DNA of 21,920 bases, from positions 1 through 21,920 of IMG/VR virus record IMGVR_UViG_3300010401_000260; one strand, given 5' to 3'. The stretch's first letter is position 1. Each line of letters opens with the position of its first letter. The translations under genes and the position numbers were made by a program. Shown here one piece after another: positions 7,506-15,181 of this stretch. Under the pieces are notes generated by a model. It was not told the DNA's origin and made no database searches. It worked only from the letters and a program-made list of their open reading frames with translations. Source of the stretch: a virus.

Positions 7506-8318
7506 TCAATATGCAACCGCAATACCGTTTCCACTGTTGTAAACTTGGGTTACTTCTACGGTTGAAAGTGTTCTGAACCATATGCAGGTTCTTCCAATAT
7601 ATCCACGAGTTGGAATAGAGTTAAATGCTCCACAAGCTGAAGTTCCAATAGAGTAGGAACCAACTGCTGTATGTTCCACAGAATCATGACTTGTAGCTAC
7701 AGCAGATGTGGTTCTAGTTCCAGCATTAACCTGTATCCAGATATTAACGCCATCCCATCCACCTGTAAGTAGAAACCAACTTCCTGTAGATGTAGATGCA
7801 TCATCAACAAAGTGAGAAGTATTTCCACTATCATGTATCCCAAAGGTCCACTTATTTCCTCCGCTCTGTCCAAGATAGAAACCATTAGCACTCCAGTTAT
7901 CAACAGTTGGAGCACTAGCTGTAGTTGCTGCAAGTTTGACCCATGTAGATACAGTGAATATCTGATTTGCTGGAAAGCTGATTACAGGACCACAAAACCC
8001 ACACTGAATATCCCCACCACCAGCAGCGGTTTCCTCATTTGCTACAAGAGTAAAATTCCCAAATGCTTGTGCACTGTTACCTATAACTCCTGGAGAGTTT
8101 TTAGATACCATTGTGTAACCATTACCACTATGGTCAGTTACATTACCAAAAGGTGAGCCATCAGCTGCATCACTAAACCACCAATCTGCTGTTAGATTAA
8201 CAAGCAAATTGGCATTAGGGTCAGCTGCACCCTGAGCCATGAATGGCTGGTCATTAAAGGAAAATGGTTGTGCCAGTAAACTAACACAACTGAGAAGTAT
8301 AGTAGCTAAATATCTCAT
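7506..8318 (-). CDS. Exported LamG/concanavalin-like lectin-domain protein
   Basis: I take ATG 8318 as start because it overlaps the previous stop as ATGA and begins a Sec signal peptide (MRYLATILLSCVSLLAQP). The result is 270 aa. The mature part is one LamG-like jelly roll: NLTADWWFSDAADGSP, DHSGNGYTM, ISFPANQIFTVSTWVKL, FYLGQSGGNKWTFGIHD, GSWFLLTGGWDGVNIWIQVNAG and IGRTCIWFRTLSTVEVTQVYN. This order, including the final 'W.R.LS..EV...YN' helix, is a classic LamG_3 pattern. Such domains bind glycans or cell-surface proteins. Being exported, it is not an ordinary cytoplasmically assembled tail protein. Base and codon use looks more AT-rich than in the capsid gene, by eye only. Confidence 0.8.
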   Translation of the reverse strand: MRYLATILLSCVSLLAQPFSFNDQPFMAQGAADPNANLLVNLTADWWFSDAADGSPFGNVTDHSGNGYTMVSKNSPGVIGNSAQAFGNFTLVANEETAAGGGDIQCGFCGPVISFPANQIFTVSTWVKLAATTASAPTVDNWSANGFYLGQSGGNKWTFGIHDSGNTSHFVDDASTSTGSWFLLTGGWDGVNIWIQVNAGTRTTSAVATSHDSVEHTAVGSYSIGTSACGAFNSIPTRGYIGRTCIWFRTLSTVEVTQVYNSGNGIAVAY

Positions 8319-8932
8319 GGCTGCAAAGCAGTTACCAGATTGGTCATAACTCCAATTCCCCAACTATTGATTGAAATCACACCAACTTTTCCAGCAGGAA
8401 CATAAAGTTTGTTTGTGCTATTAGGTCCAATAGGAGTAACAGCAAGTGCAGTCATATCACAAAACTTAGCAGTTGCAGCACTATTACTAAATACTAAAGC
8501 TCCCCAGTTTAATAGGTTATTAGACATGCCGCCGAGAGCACCAATAGTAAAGTCTGCATTAGTGATAATAAGCTGATAAGGTCTAGCTAAACTCCAAGTT
8601 GTTCCAGCAGAAAGAGGAAAGGCATTAGTAGAAAAAAGCATCGAATTGGTTATGATAATATTATTGAAAGTGCCTTTCCCACTTACACTAATATTCTGAT
8701 TGACCGTAACGTTGTTATTAACTGTTAAATTAGTGTTGATGGTTAAACTATCATACACCGTGACATTCGTAAATGTCGCAATATTAACATTACTCAACAC
8801 CGTAATGTTATTAACTACCCCACCCCCACCTCCAGATATAATCGGCGGAGTTGGCCCTATTTGAGCTACACCTAAAACCGCCACTAACCCCAGAAGACAC
8901 CCTAGGGCTATCTGCTTTAAATCTTTCTTCAT
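8315..8932 (-). CDS. Exported Asn/Thr/Val-repeat protein, possible beta-solenoid
   Basis: The 205-aa protein starts with a Sec-type signal (MKKDLKQIALGCLLGLVAVLGVAQ), then a Gly-rich turn SGGGGGVVNN, and then a repetitive beta stretch from about 40 to 95: NITVLSNVNIATFTNVTVYD, SLTINTNLTVNNNVTVNQNI. The short 'xTNVTV' rungs suggest a beta-helix stalk. The C-terminal half (about 100-205) is a less regular beta domain ending in GIGVMTNLVTALQP. Its stop overlaps the LamG-like start (ATGA), so the two are co-translated and may work as stalk and lectin head. The function is unknown. Confidence 0.7.
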   Translation of the reverse strand: MKKDLKQIALGCLLGLVAVLGVAQIGPTPPIISGGGGGVVNNITVLSNVNIATFTNVTVYDSLTINTNLTVNNNVTVNQNISVSGKGTFNNIIITNSMLFSTNAFPLSAGTTWSLARPYQLIITNADFTIGALGGMSNNLLNWGALVFSNSAATAKFCDMTALAVTPIGPNSTNKLYVPAGKVGVISINSWGIGVMTNLVTALQP

Positions 8933-8936
8933 TATC

Positions 8937-9251
8937 TTATGCTTCCCTTCTGAACTCGGCAGTTGCTACTTTCCCCCCGGCAACACTAAAACAACTCACC
9001 CTACTATTACACGGCACCGACAACTGCTGACCGCTGCCAATCACCGCATGGTAGTTGGCAACATTATCTGCTGTCGCATCATATGCAATGTAAAGGTCAG
9101 CCCCAGTTAGATTTTGGAGAAACCTATAACTATACTGTGTCCCGCTTCCTCTCCTACTTAATAGAACATCCGCTGCTGTGTTAGCAGCCAGCGTTACAAC
9201 ATTGGGTGGCAACACTGTGAATGTTTCGCACAAAGATGATACGTTAATCAT
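8937..9251 (-). CDS. Small beta-rich protein, possible capsid decoration or fibre protein
   Basis: The 104-aa product has no signal peptide. It reads MINVSSLCETFTVLPPNVVT, then LAANTAADVLLSRRGSGTQY, FLQNLTGADLYIAYDATADN and GSGQQLSVPCNSRVSCFSVA, ending TAEFRREA. The pattern of alternating hydrophobics, a central 'N.tgadlyia' and a final 'v.v....va.aefrR' is like small phage proteins coded just after the capsid gene that decorate capsids or carry fibres. The gene ends four bases before the next ATG. The assignment rests on position and general pattern. Confidence 0.45.
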   Translation of the reverse strand: MINVSSLCETFTVLPPNVVTLAANTAADVLLSRRGSGTQYSYRFLQNLTGADLYIAYDATADNVANYHAVIGSGQQLSVPCNSRVSCFSVAGGKVATAEFRREA

Positions 9252-9292
9252 AAAATTGTCTCGGTTAGGTGTGCTGGTTAACTATGTAAGAA

Positions 9293-9326
9293 GAGGGTGG
9301 ACTAGCCAACACACTAATCCACCCTC
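9293..9326 (-). terminator. Hairpin after the 173-aa gene, possible attenuator
   Basis: GAGGGTGGA (9293-9301) and TCCACCCTC (9318-9326) form a perfect 9-bp stem with a 16-base loop. It lies 20 bases past the stop of 9346-9867. On the minus strand it is followed by TTCTTACATAG, which is only weakly U-rich. It may be a partial terminator or an mRNA-stabilising end that keeps capsid-proximal transcripts more abundant. Confidence 0.5.
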
Positions 9327-9345
9327 ATTGAACCCACAGTGCAGT

Positions 9346-9867
9346 TTACCGATACGTCCCGGAAATAGTAACCTGCCCCAATCCATTTGTCACATGGATA
9401 CCACTGAAGAACTGGTAAGCTCCATCGAACACTACAGTGGTGTTAGCGGGGATGGTGGCAGCGAACGGAATCGGGAACAAGTTAGAAGTGGATGCCGCCA
9501 CACTAACCTGATTACTAGACAACCCAGTGTAGATGTTGGTATTCAACACCCCAAAGTAGTTGGTGTAAATGTTCGTGATTAATCCGCTGGTCCACGAAGT
9601 TGTGGTGTAAGCACTATTTGTGTATAGCGTATTAGTCCCAGTGTTATCGAAGAACACGACATAGGTATTGGTTCCCGTCGCATTAGCGATAACGAACTGA
9701 CTCACAGTTGCCGGTGTTGACAACAGGATGTTGGTATAAGTGTTATAAGGCGCAACGAAGGCAGTTAGTGGCGCGGCATGGAGTGGCAACACCATACCAA
9801 GCACAACCATCAGAACCAACGCGAACACCCCAACAACTTTGATAGCAGTTTGAAGTTTGTTTTTCAT
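9346..9867 (-). CDS. Capsid-adjacent beta-rich protein with an N-terminal signal peptide
   Basis: The 173-aa product begins MKNKLQTAIKVVGVFALVLM, continues VVLGMVLPLHAAP with an AHA/HAA-type cleavage site near residue 31, and is then Asn/Thr-rich and probably all-beta (NTYTNILLSTPATVSQF, NTYVVFFDNTGTNTLY, TNIYTNYFGVLNTNIYTG). The end resembles many phage decoration/fibre proteins: IPANTTVVFDGAYQFFSGIH, then VTNGLGQVTISGTYR. AAGGAAA about eight bases upstream gives a fair ribosome site. It follows the capsid gene directly. The conflict between a capsid-linked C-terminal pattern and a clear export signal is odd. Confidence 0.65.
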   Translation of the reverse strand: MKNKLQTAIKVVGVFALVLMVVLGMVLPLHAAPLTAFVAPYNTYTNILLSTPATVSQFVIANATGTNTYVVFFDNTGTNTLYTNSAYTTTSWTSGLITNIYTNYFGVLNTNIYTGLSSNQVSVAASTSNLFPIPFAATIPANTTVVFDGAYQFFSGIHVTNGLGQVTISGTYR

Positions 9868-9914
9868 GTTATAATTTCCTTAAGTTGATGTTTCTTGTTG
9901 TTTGTCTCGTTAAC

Positions 9915-11165
9915 TTACACGAGTTCAACAGGGCGCTTGCGGCGGAAGATAATCGGGAACGTATAACGAGGCTCCCCTACCAGATAGCCGTGCGTGCACT
10001 GGCTAATCATCTTCAACTGCGTGCCGTAGACGTTGAGGTCAATAGACCCATCCGCATACGTAACCAACACTTGGTCGGTCATCTGAATCTCACCGTTCCA
10101 CTTCAATGAGTAGAATTTCTTCGCACTCATTGATTGGGCCGCAAACTCCTTCGGTGGAGGACCCACTTTAATAGTTTTGCAGCTTTCCGCGCCGACCATC
10201 CAGGCGACTTCAAAAGGTGCCTGAGCAGGGTCAGTATAGAGCGGATTGGGCTTGCGCTTCTTGTCGGTGTCGGAATAGATTTCCGGGGCGACGAAGTTAC
10301 CATTGGCGTCCATCCGCAACGGGAACGGGTCGAACTTGTAAACGATTTTGCCGAACAGCAATCCGTTGAAGTCCTTGAACAAAAGATCCAGGTTGATGCT
10401 TTTCAGCAGATTGGTATCGGGGTCAAACGGGAAATAATCCCATGCTTCAGTTGAACCGATAACCACATATTTGCCCTTCAACCCCTCATTGTCTTCAGGC
10501 ATGTTTTTAACACCTTCAAACGGAGGGGCACCCAAATCTTCCCGGTGGGTCAACTGTGCCCGATACAGGGTCCTGAGTGAAAGATTGTTTTTAACACTGG
10601 GTAGCTGTCCCGCCAACCATGCCAGGGTCTTGCTACCAGCAGCATCCAGCGTGCTATTACCATCAGCACTTGGAGCAGCTACTAGGCCGGTGCCAGCCAA
10701 ATACACATAGGTTGATTTAAACCATGCGTTGGTGCGGATGAAGATGTTGTTGGCAACCTGTATCTGTCGTGCGATATCCTTGTTCGCATACTGAAGATGG
10801 TCGCGCCAGAACGAAGTGAAGTAAGGCACGAAGCTGAACTGTTGGCTTTCATACCTGTGTGCTTTGACCCGAGCGTCCTCACTGCTTTCAGTGACTTGGT
10901 AGACGTTCTTGTTAGGCACCACATCAATGTTGTTTGGGAAAAACAACGATTGACCCACAGGGGAAGCTTGTGGAGTCACCGCCCTCATGGTGTTACCCAT
11001 GTTGGGTTCCCAACTGATATCACCGAAGAGTTGGTCCCAGATATTCCAGCGCGGGAAAACTTTTATCTCATTCTTTACGAGATAAAATGGAAGCTTATTG
11101 AAACGGTCCTTATCTTCAACCGTGGCATTCGCAAAGGAAGCTGGTTGTTCGTAATAATTAGGCAT
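9915..11165 (-). CDS. Major capsid protein
   Basis: The 416-aa protein starts MPNYYEQPASFANATVEDKD and carries features usual for podovirus capsid proteins: an N-terminal arm, FPRWNIWDQLFGDISWEPNM, an extended TPQASPVGQSLFFPNN loop, a long helix (HLQYANKDIARQIQVANNIF), and a C-terminal beta part (FYSLKWNGEIQMTDQVLVTY, ISQCTHGYLVGEPRYTFPII, then FRRKRP). Length and position after the scaffold-like gene fit. The gene looks richer in G+C than its neighbours, as expected for a very highly expressed gene. No Shine-Dalgarno is obvious before the ATG; a strong hairpin lies in the leader. The assignment is by pattern and order, with no database check. Confidence 0.85.
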   Translation of the reverse strand: MPNYYEQPASFANATVEDKDRFNKLPFYLVKNEIKVFPRWNIWDQLFGDISWEPNMGNTMRAVTPQASPVGQSLFFPNNIDVVPNKNVYQVTESSEDARVKAHRYESQQFSFVPYFTSFWRDHLQYANKDIARQIQVANNIFIRTNAWFKSTYVYLAGTGLVAAPSADGNSTLDAAGSKTLAWLAGQLPSVKNNLSLRTLYRAQLTHREDLGAPPFEGVKNMPEDNEGLKGKYVVIGSTEAWDYFPFDPDTNLLKSINLDLLFKDFNGLLFGKIVYKFDPFPLRMDANGNFVAPEIYSDTDKKRKPNPLYTDPAQAPFEVAWMVGAESCKTIKVGPPPKEFAAQSMSAKKFYSLKWNGEIQMTDQVLVTYADGSIDLNVYGTQLKMISQCTHGYLVGEPRYTFPIIFRRKRPVELV

Positions 11166-11282
11166 ATTCTGCTATTGCGTTTAACTGACATTGACAACAC
11201 GATGTTATGTGACTGTTATACCGTCACCGTATTGTCATGCCCTTGACGCAGAAGCACGGGATGCCCTTCCCAAAAGAAGCAA

Positions 11283-11322
11283 GGTAGCTAATAACTATCT
11301 GTCACTATAATTATCAGCTACC
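11283..11322 (-). promoter_or_regulatory. 14-bp hairpin in the leader before the capsid gene
   Basis: GGTAGCTAATAACT (11283-11296) and AATTATCAGCTACC (11309-11322) pair over 14 positions, the two non-Watson-Crick pairs being G-U wobbles on the minus-strand RNA; the loop is 12 bases. It lies in the 193-base gap between the 82-aa gene and the capsid ATG and is followed on the minus strand by TTGCTTCTTTT. It could be a weak terminator, an RNase processing site or a 5' stabiliser for capsid mRNA. Confidence 0.6.
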
Positions 11323-11358
11323 ATCATATAGCATTTTCCATGCCAACTATCTTACAAG

Positions 11359-11607
11359 TTAGTCATTAAATCTCAACGGATTATCAACCTCTAACAACTG
11401 CGGTTGAACAGAACCATTAAAAGTTAATATGCGATGCCAAATATTACCTTTGAACAACAGCTTAATACGTTCTTTAATACTAAGTTTCCAACAGCATATA
11501 ATAGTTCCCCGTAGGTCATGAGGGATTCTATATGCTGGCATCGGTAAATACTCTGGTTGGTCTTTAGCAATTACAACATTTTGACCCTTAAACTCTATCA
11601 GTTTCAT
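11359..11607 (-). CDS. Conserved small phage protein, unknown function
   Basis: The 82-aa product has the compact pattern 'mPaYriPhDlrGtiicCWkLsikERikLLfkGniWhriLtFngs.qPqLLev', which I recognise as a widespread small protein coded close to phage capsid genes; its role is not known to me. The start at 11607 overlaps the scaffold stop as ATGA, so it is probably translated by coupling. There are no membrane segments or signal peptide. Confidence 0.75.
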   Translation of the reverse strand: MKLIEFKGQNVVIAKDQPEYLPMPAYRIPHDLRGTIICCWKLSIKERIKLLFKGNIWHRILTFNGSVQPQLLEVDNPLRFND

Positions 11608-12824
11608 TCTGGCATCCCTTCTAGGTTAAACTCTCCAGCACCTTCAGCACCCTTACCATTAGTGGTTTGATTATCCGGGGAAGGTTCCGACGCCAGCACA
11701 TCTTCTTTTATCCTCTTCTCATGTTGTGTCATACCTTCCAACTCTCTTATTCTCGCCCCATATATCTGTAACGCAGCAAACAAATTAGCTGCCACCGCGA
11801 GTATAGGCGATCCTTGATGATAGCTAGCAAATAACCCTCTGAAGTCTTGGATGATTTGCTTGATTGGAACTGGTCCCAGTTTAGGGTTACCAATATCAAC
11901 TTTCTCTTCCATCTTAGCAGGGTCCTTAACCCACTCGAAACGCTTCTCCATCTCAGCTTGCAACACCCCATTATCTATCTGCACCTGCTTGGCATAGTTA
12001 CCCTGGAACCCCTGTTTCTGTTGTTGAAGTTGTTGCATCTGCCCTGTAACAACCTGTAATGCATTACTGATATCAATCTCATGCTCATCTGTAGGTTTAA
12101 TCGGACCCCTTAGGATAGGTCGCCCCTGTTCATCCCAACCATCCAAAGCGTGCCATGGTTTACCTGTGCGAATGTTAATTAATTGGTTCTTCCAATGTCT
12201 TGCTTCCCGATCAGCATAATCTATCTGGGTGTTAATCTCACGAAACTTGGGGTCCAATGTATAAGCTTCGGGATGCTGGAAATACAAATCGGGGGCTTTG
12301 TTCTGTAGTTCCTTGAGGGACTTAATAGTTTTGGCGGCATACTCCCTTGCTTGGTTGCTCATCTGTTTGAGCATCCCGGTTTCCTCCGCAGTGAATCCAC
12401 TGTAATCAAACTGTTGGGCTGTCTTATCTCCTACCTTTACCTGCGACTGTTCACTAGCTTTAGGTGGAGTTGACGCCTTAGTGGATTGAGTCTTCTCAAC
12501 TTCCTTTTCGCCCTGCGGCTTGGTGGTTGTCTTCCCGTCAACAGATTTAGTATCAGTCGTTGTGGTAGATTTTTCATCTAATAAATCATCTGGTGCACCA
12601 CTAATATCCATCTCCTTTTCCAACACACTATCTGGAGGGGATTGGAAAATCGCCTTGTGGATTTTGGGCTGCACCACTTTTGTGGGGGCATTCGCATCAG
12701 ATGGAGCGGTGGCAGTCTTCTCAAGTGCCTTCGCTATCTTCTGTTGGTCAGGATTAAGTCCTCCTGTTGCCGGTGGTGTTGTAGTTGCTGCGGGGGGCGG
12801 CTGCTGTGTAGGTTCGTCTGCCAT
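11604..12824 (-). CDS. Capsid scaffold / head-assembly-like protein
   Basis: The 406-aa protein has a low-complexity Pro/Thr/Ala N terminus (MADEPTQQPPPAATTTPPAT), then a Lys/Thr/Ser/Gln-rich disordered stretch to about 135, and then long helices: EYAAKTIKSLKELQNKAP, LQVVTGQMQQLQQQKQGFQG and NLFAALQIYGARIRELEGMT. It ends in an acidic tail EFNLEGMPE. Highly charged, helical, partly disordered proteins coded between portal and capsid are usually scaffolds. A fair AAGG lies ten bases before the ATG. The gene runs on by ATGA overlap into the 82-aa gene. Function is from composition and order. Confidence 0.65.
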   Translation of the reverse strand: MADEPTQQPPPAATTTPPATGGLNPDQQKIAKALEKTATAPSDANAPTKVVQPKIHKAIFQSPPDSVLEKEMDISGAPDDLLDEKSTTTTDTKSVDGKTTTKPQGEKEVEKTQSTKASTPPKASEQSQVKVGDKTAQQFDYSGFTAEETGMLKQMSNQAREYAAKTIKSLKELQNKAPDLYFQHPEAYTLDPKFREINTQIDYADREARHWKNQLINIRTGKPWHALDGWDEQGRPILRGPIKPTDEHEIDISNALQVVTGQMQQLQQQKQGFQGNYAKQVQIDNGVLQAEMEKRFEWVKDPAKMEEKVDIGNPKLGPVPIKQIIQDFRGLFASYHQGSPILAVAANLFAALQIYGARIRELEGMTQHEKRIKEDVLASEPSPDNQTTNGKGAEGAGEFNLEGMPE

Positions 12825-12859
12825 ATCGTTGTTACCTTTTACTCTCTATCTATAACGTT

Positions 12860-13204
12860 TTATTTAATAACTTGTTGCAACCCATCATTAGCCATGGGTT
12901 TAATCATTTCCAACTTATGGGCTTGCAACACAAATTCTTTGGAGTCGAATACTATTTTTAGTATCCGACCCAAAGCGTAAATCTGCGCGGCTGTAACTCT
13001 AACTTCCCCATCCGGTGTTGTAACCGTGGCCGCTTGGTTACCCACCTTGGTTACTTCATGTTTTAGTAGCTTTTCTACCAGCAGACGCACTTGCCGAGTC
13101 TGATCTTGCGCCAACCACCTTTCGTGTTGGGTTACCGCTGTTATCAGGAACGGGGACAGCGTCGGGTCCTGATGAACTTGTTTGGGGTGTGATGTTATCT
13201 CCAT
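12860..13204 (-). CDS. Helical phage protein, probably the 3' part of a gene read by +1 shift
   Basis: The frame gives 114 aa. MEITSHPKQVHQDPTLSPFL, ITAVTQHERWLAQDQTRQVR and LLVEKLLKHEVTKV read like normal helical protein; then a beta turn (TVTTPDGEVRVTA) and a helix AQIYALGRILKIVFDSKEFV. It overlaps the upstream ORF by 149 bases. In that overlap this frame looks like genuine protein and the other looks like out-of-frame coding. The ATG at 13204 lacks a ribosome site. I infer that 13292-12860 is one gene whose frames join at CCCC (13184-13187). Function unknown; its place is between portal and scaffold. Confidence 0.65.
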   Translation of the reverse strand: MEITSHPKQVHQDPTLSPFLITAVTQHERWLAQDQTRQVRLLVEKLLKHEVTKVGNQAATVTTPDGEVRVTAAQIYALGRILKIVFDSKEFVLQAHKLEMIKPMANDGLQQVIK

Positions 13205-13292
13205 ATCGTGCCTGACCTCTCCACATAGCTAACTTGTCGAACAAGGTCAACAGACGATTGGAGTCTGTTCGTATAATTGTAACTTCAGCCAT
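13056..13292 (-). CDS. N-terminal part of the same gene, ending out of frame
   Basis: The frame gives 78 aa. The first half (MAEVTIIRTDSNRLLTLFDK, LAMWRGQARYGDNITP) is a credible helical N terminus. The second half (PQTSSSGPDAVPVPDNSGNP, then ARSDSASASAGRKATKT) is Ser/Ala/Pro-rich in the way typical of a shifted frame. A +1 slip on CCC-C would give ...GDNITP-KQVHQDPT..., a smooth join. Either the phage uses programmed +1 frameshifting, or the assembly has one extra C, or two genes truly overlap. The portal stop lies at higher coordinates and ends four bases before this ATG. Confidence 0.6.
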   Translation of the reverse strand: MAEVTIIRTDSNRLLTLFDKLAMWRGQARYGDNITPQTSSSGPDAVPVPDNSGNPTRKVVGARSDSASASAGRKATKT

Positions 13293-13296
13293 AATA

Positions 13297-15153
13297 TTAC
13301 TGTGTTGCTCCGTTAGTTAACTGTCTTGGTTGTTGCGTGTTATTGTCACCTTGTTCTAACATCTGTTGGTCGTGCTCTTGTGCGTGTTGTTGAATACGCT
13401 GTGCCATCTTGGGGTTTAATATCCCTGTGGCTTGCACGAGTATATTCTTGATATCCGGTAAGTGCTGTCTTGCCTGGGGAGATAACAAGGTGGGGTCCTG
13501 CACGAACGCTTGCAACACATTCGCACAAGCTGTTAATGCCCCCTTAACATTACCATCATCCTGTAACTTCGAGATGTATCCCGGTGCATCTTCTGGGAAC
13601 ATCAGCATCAAAAGTTTTTGGAGAAACATACCAGCTATGGGGGTCTGTCCAACTATCCCCCAACTTTGCTGCATCCTTACTATCTTTTCTTGTTTCTCAA
13701 TAACATCGGTGTCCCCAGAAGGTCTGACTTGGTAGTTCCCTCCATATAACGCCACTATCATCTGGTTGTTAATCTGTATCAACCCACTAAGGACCCTACT
13801 CCTAACTATTTCAAAAAACCTCCCACAAATAGCTTTCATGGAAGTAGAGAATAATGCTAGCTGTATCGTGGATAACAACTGTGCCTCTGTCTGCGCTGCT
13901 TGAATCTCCGTAGCAGTTTTTCGCGAGTCCTGTCGGTTATTGGCGGCAAAGTTTATCTGAGAGTTCTCCTGCATATTCATTCCTGCCAACGCCTGTATAG
14001 CTTGCAACATCGTGCTTTCAGGTGCCGCCAACTGAAATTGTTTAACCTTACTATTAATCAAACATCCCTGCTTGAAAAATATATTGGTCTGCTCAAGAAC
14101 ATCTGCGTTGGGATCGGTTTCAGAATCTTTTGAGAAATACAACCCTGCTGCGCGGCGGTGAGCGGTAACAAATGAGGACGTTAGACTACTAACTCCTTCC
14201 TGGGTGTCTTGGTCAAGGTAGGCGCGCCCCTTACAATCCCGTAACACCATATTCTCACTGATGTTATACTGTCCCACATAGTAGGGATAGGACGTTTCAA
14301 AAGCTTTAATCCACGTCTTGGTAATAGGGCTGAATGTCTGCATCCCTAAATATAATGGCCTCGGTGCCCTTAACCAATCATTACATTTAGCAGCACACCC
14401 CCAAGCTACTTGGACGACTCCCTGTTTACGGAACATCACTTTCTCTATCTTATAAAGACTCTGTTCCTTATAGTCATTACTCCCCGCATCCTTAACGGAT
14501 ATCACCTTCTGAACTTCTTCCATGGAGAACTTCCATGTGTCTTCTCTGGCCATTCCTAAAAGTTGAGTTTTCGTGAAATAGTAGCGGCGAACTATCATCT
14601 CACAACTTTGGATATCCCTACTATCCAAACTATATCCGAAGTCCCCATATGCTACATCTTGGAACTTAAGATGCCCCGGCATCGTAGCGTCCACTACCAT
14701 CTCAAGTATCCCATACCCATTCTGTTGCATCCCATCCACCCATCTAAACATGGGTATCTGCCAACCATCATAACGAAACTTTGTAGTGATATCCCACTCC
14801 AACATACTAGTATCGGTGGTGGGGTCATCCAACGAATGCAACACCATCGCACGGCGGGCTTGTGTTAGATAACTAACATATCTCGCTTGCTCCCTTCTGA
14901 TATTGGCATCAATAATATGTTGGGGGATATATAACTCATCGGGAGCAATACGTCCCGCTTTCCGTTCAGCTTCTAAATCGATGTTCGCATATCTGAGGTT
15001 GCGATTATTCATCGCACACTGTTCACATTCATCCATCACTTGCACCAACTTGGTTATCTTCTCTTTGGCTTCCTCGTAAACCGTCATGTTGGGCACCTTA
15101 TCAGGATTAGTCAGTCCTGTAGGCTCATTGCGTTTTTTAGTCTCAGTAGACAT
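13297..15153 (-). CDS. Portal protein (podovirus type)
   Basis: The 618-aa protein matches the portal by size, position after the terminase and overall pattern. An N-terminal helical domain (EEAKEKITKLVQVMDECEQC) is followed by the wing region: DELYIPQHIIDANIRREQ, TTDTSMLEWDITTKFRYDGW, MFRWVDGMQQNGYGILEMVV and QDVAYGDFGYSLDSRDIQSC. Later come VTAHRRAAGLYFSKDSETDP and the long helices of the stem/crown (SRKTATEIQAAQTEAQLL). The C terminus is Gln-rich (QQHAQEHDQQMLEQGDN). It forms the dodecameric ring through which DNA enters and leaves the head. No Shine-Dalgarno is visible before the ATG. Confidence 0.88.
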   Translation of the reverse strand: MSTETKKRNEPTGLTNPDKVPNMTVYEEAKEKITKLVQVMDECEQCAMNNRNLRYANIDLEAERKAGRIAPDELYIPQHIIDANIRREQARYVSYLTQARRAMVLHSLDDPTTDTSMLEWDITTKFRYDGWQIPMFRWVDGMQQNGYGILEMVVDATMPGHLKFQDVAYGDFGYSLDSRDIQSCEMIVRRYYFTKTQLLGMAREDTWKFSMEEVQKVISVKDAGSNDYKEQSLYKIEKVMFRKQGVVQVAWGCAAKCNDWLRAPRPLYLGMQTFSPITKTWIKAFETSYPYYVGQYNISENMVLRDCKGRAYLDQDTQEGVSSLTSSFVTAHRRAAGLYFSKDSETDPNADVLEQTNIFFKQGCLINSKVKQFQLAAPESTMLQAIQALAGMNMQENSQINFAANNRQDSRKTATEIQAAQTEAQLLSTIQLALFSTSMKAICGRFFEIVRSRVLSGLIQINNQMIVALYGGNYQVRPSGDTDVIEKQEKIVRMQQSWGIVGQTPIAGMFLQKLLMLMFPEDAPGYISKLQDDGNVKGALTACANVLQAFVQDPTLLSPQARQHLPDIKNILVQATGILNPKMAQRIQQHAQEHDQQMLEQGDNNTQQPRQLTNGATQ

Positions 15154-15181
15154 AGGTAATAATAATAGTTGTTATTAAGTG

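Noticed and set aside
7493-7534. Upstream ATG at 7534 extending the secreted protein
   Set aside because: It would put 14 polar residues before a clear signal peptide and overlap the LamG-like gene; ATG 7492 is better.
8640-8932. NTNLTVNNN-type repeats as a CRISPR or diversity-generating repeat
   Set aside because: The repeats are short protein-level rungs with varied codons; no reverse transcriptase or template repeat is present.
12520-12980. Overlapping plus-strand ORFs of 111 and 112 aa
   Set aside because: Antisense to the low-complexity N terminus of the scaffold-like protein; Val/Ser/Cys-rich artefacts.
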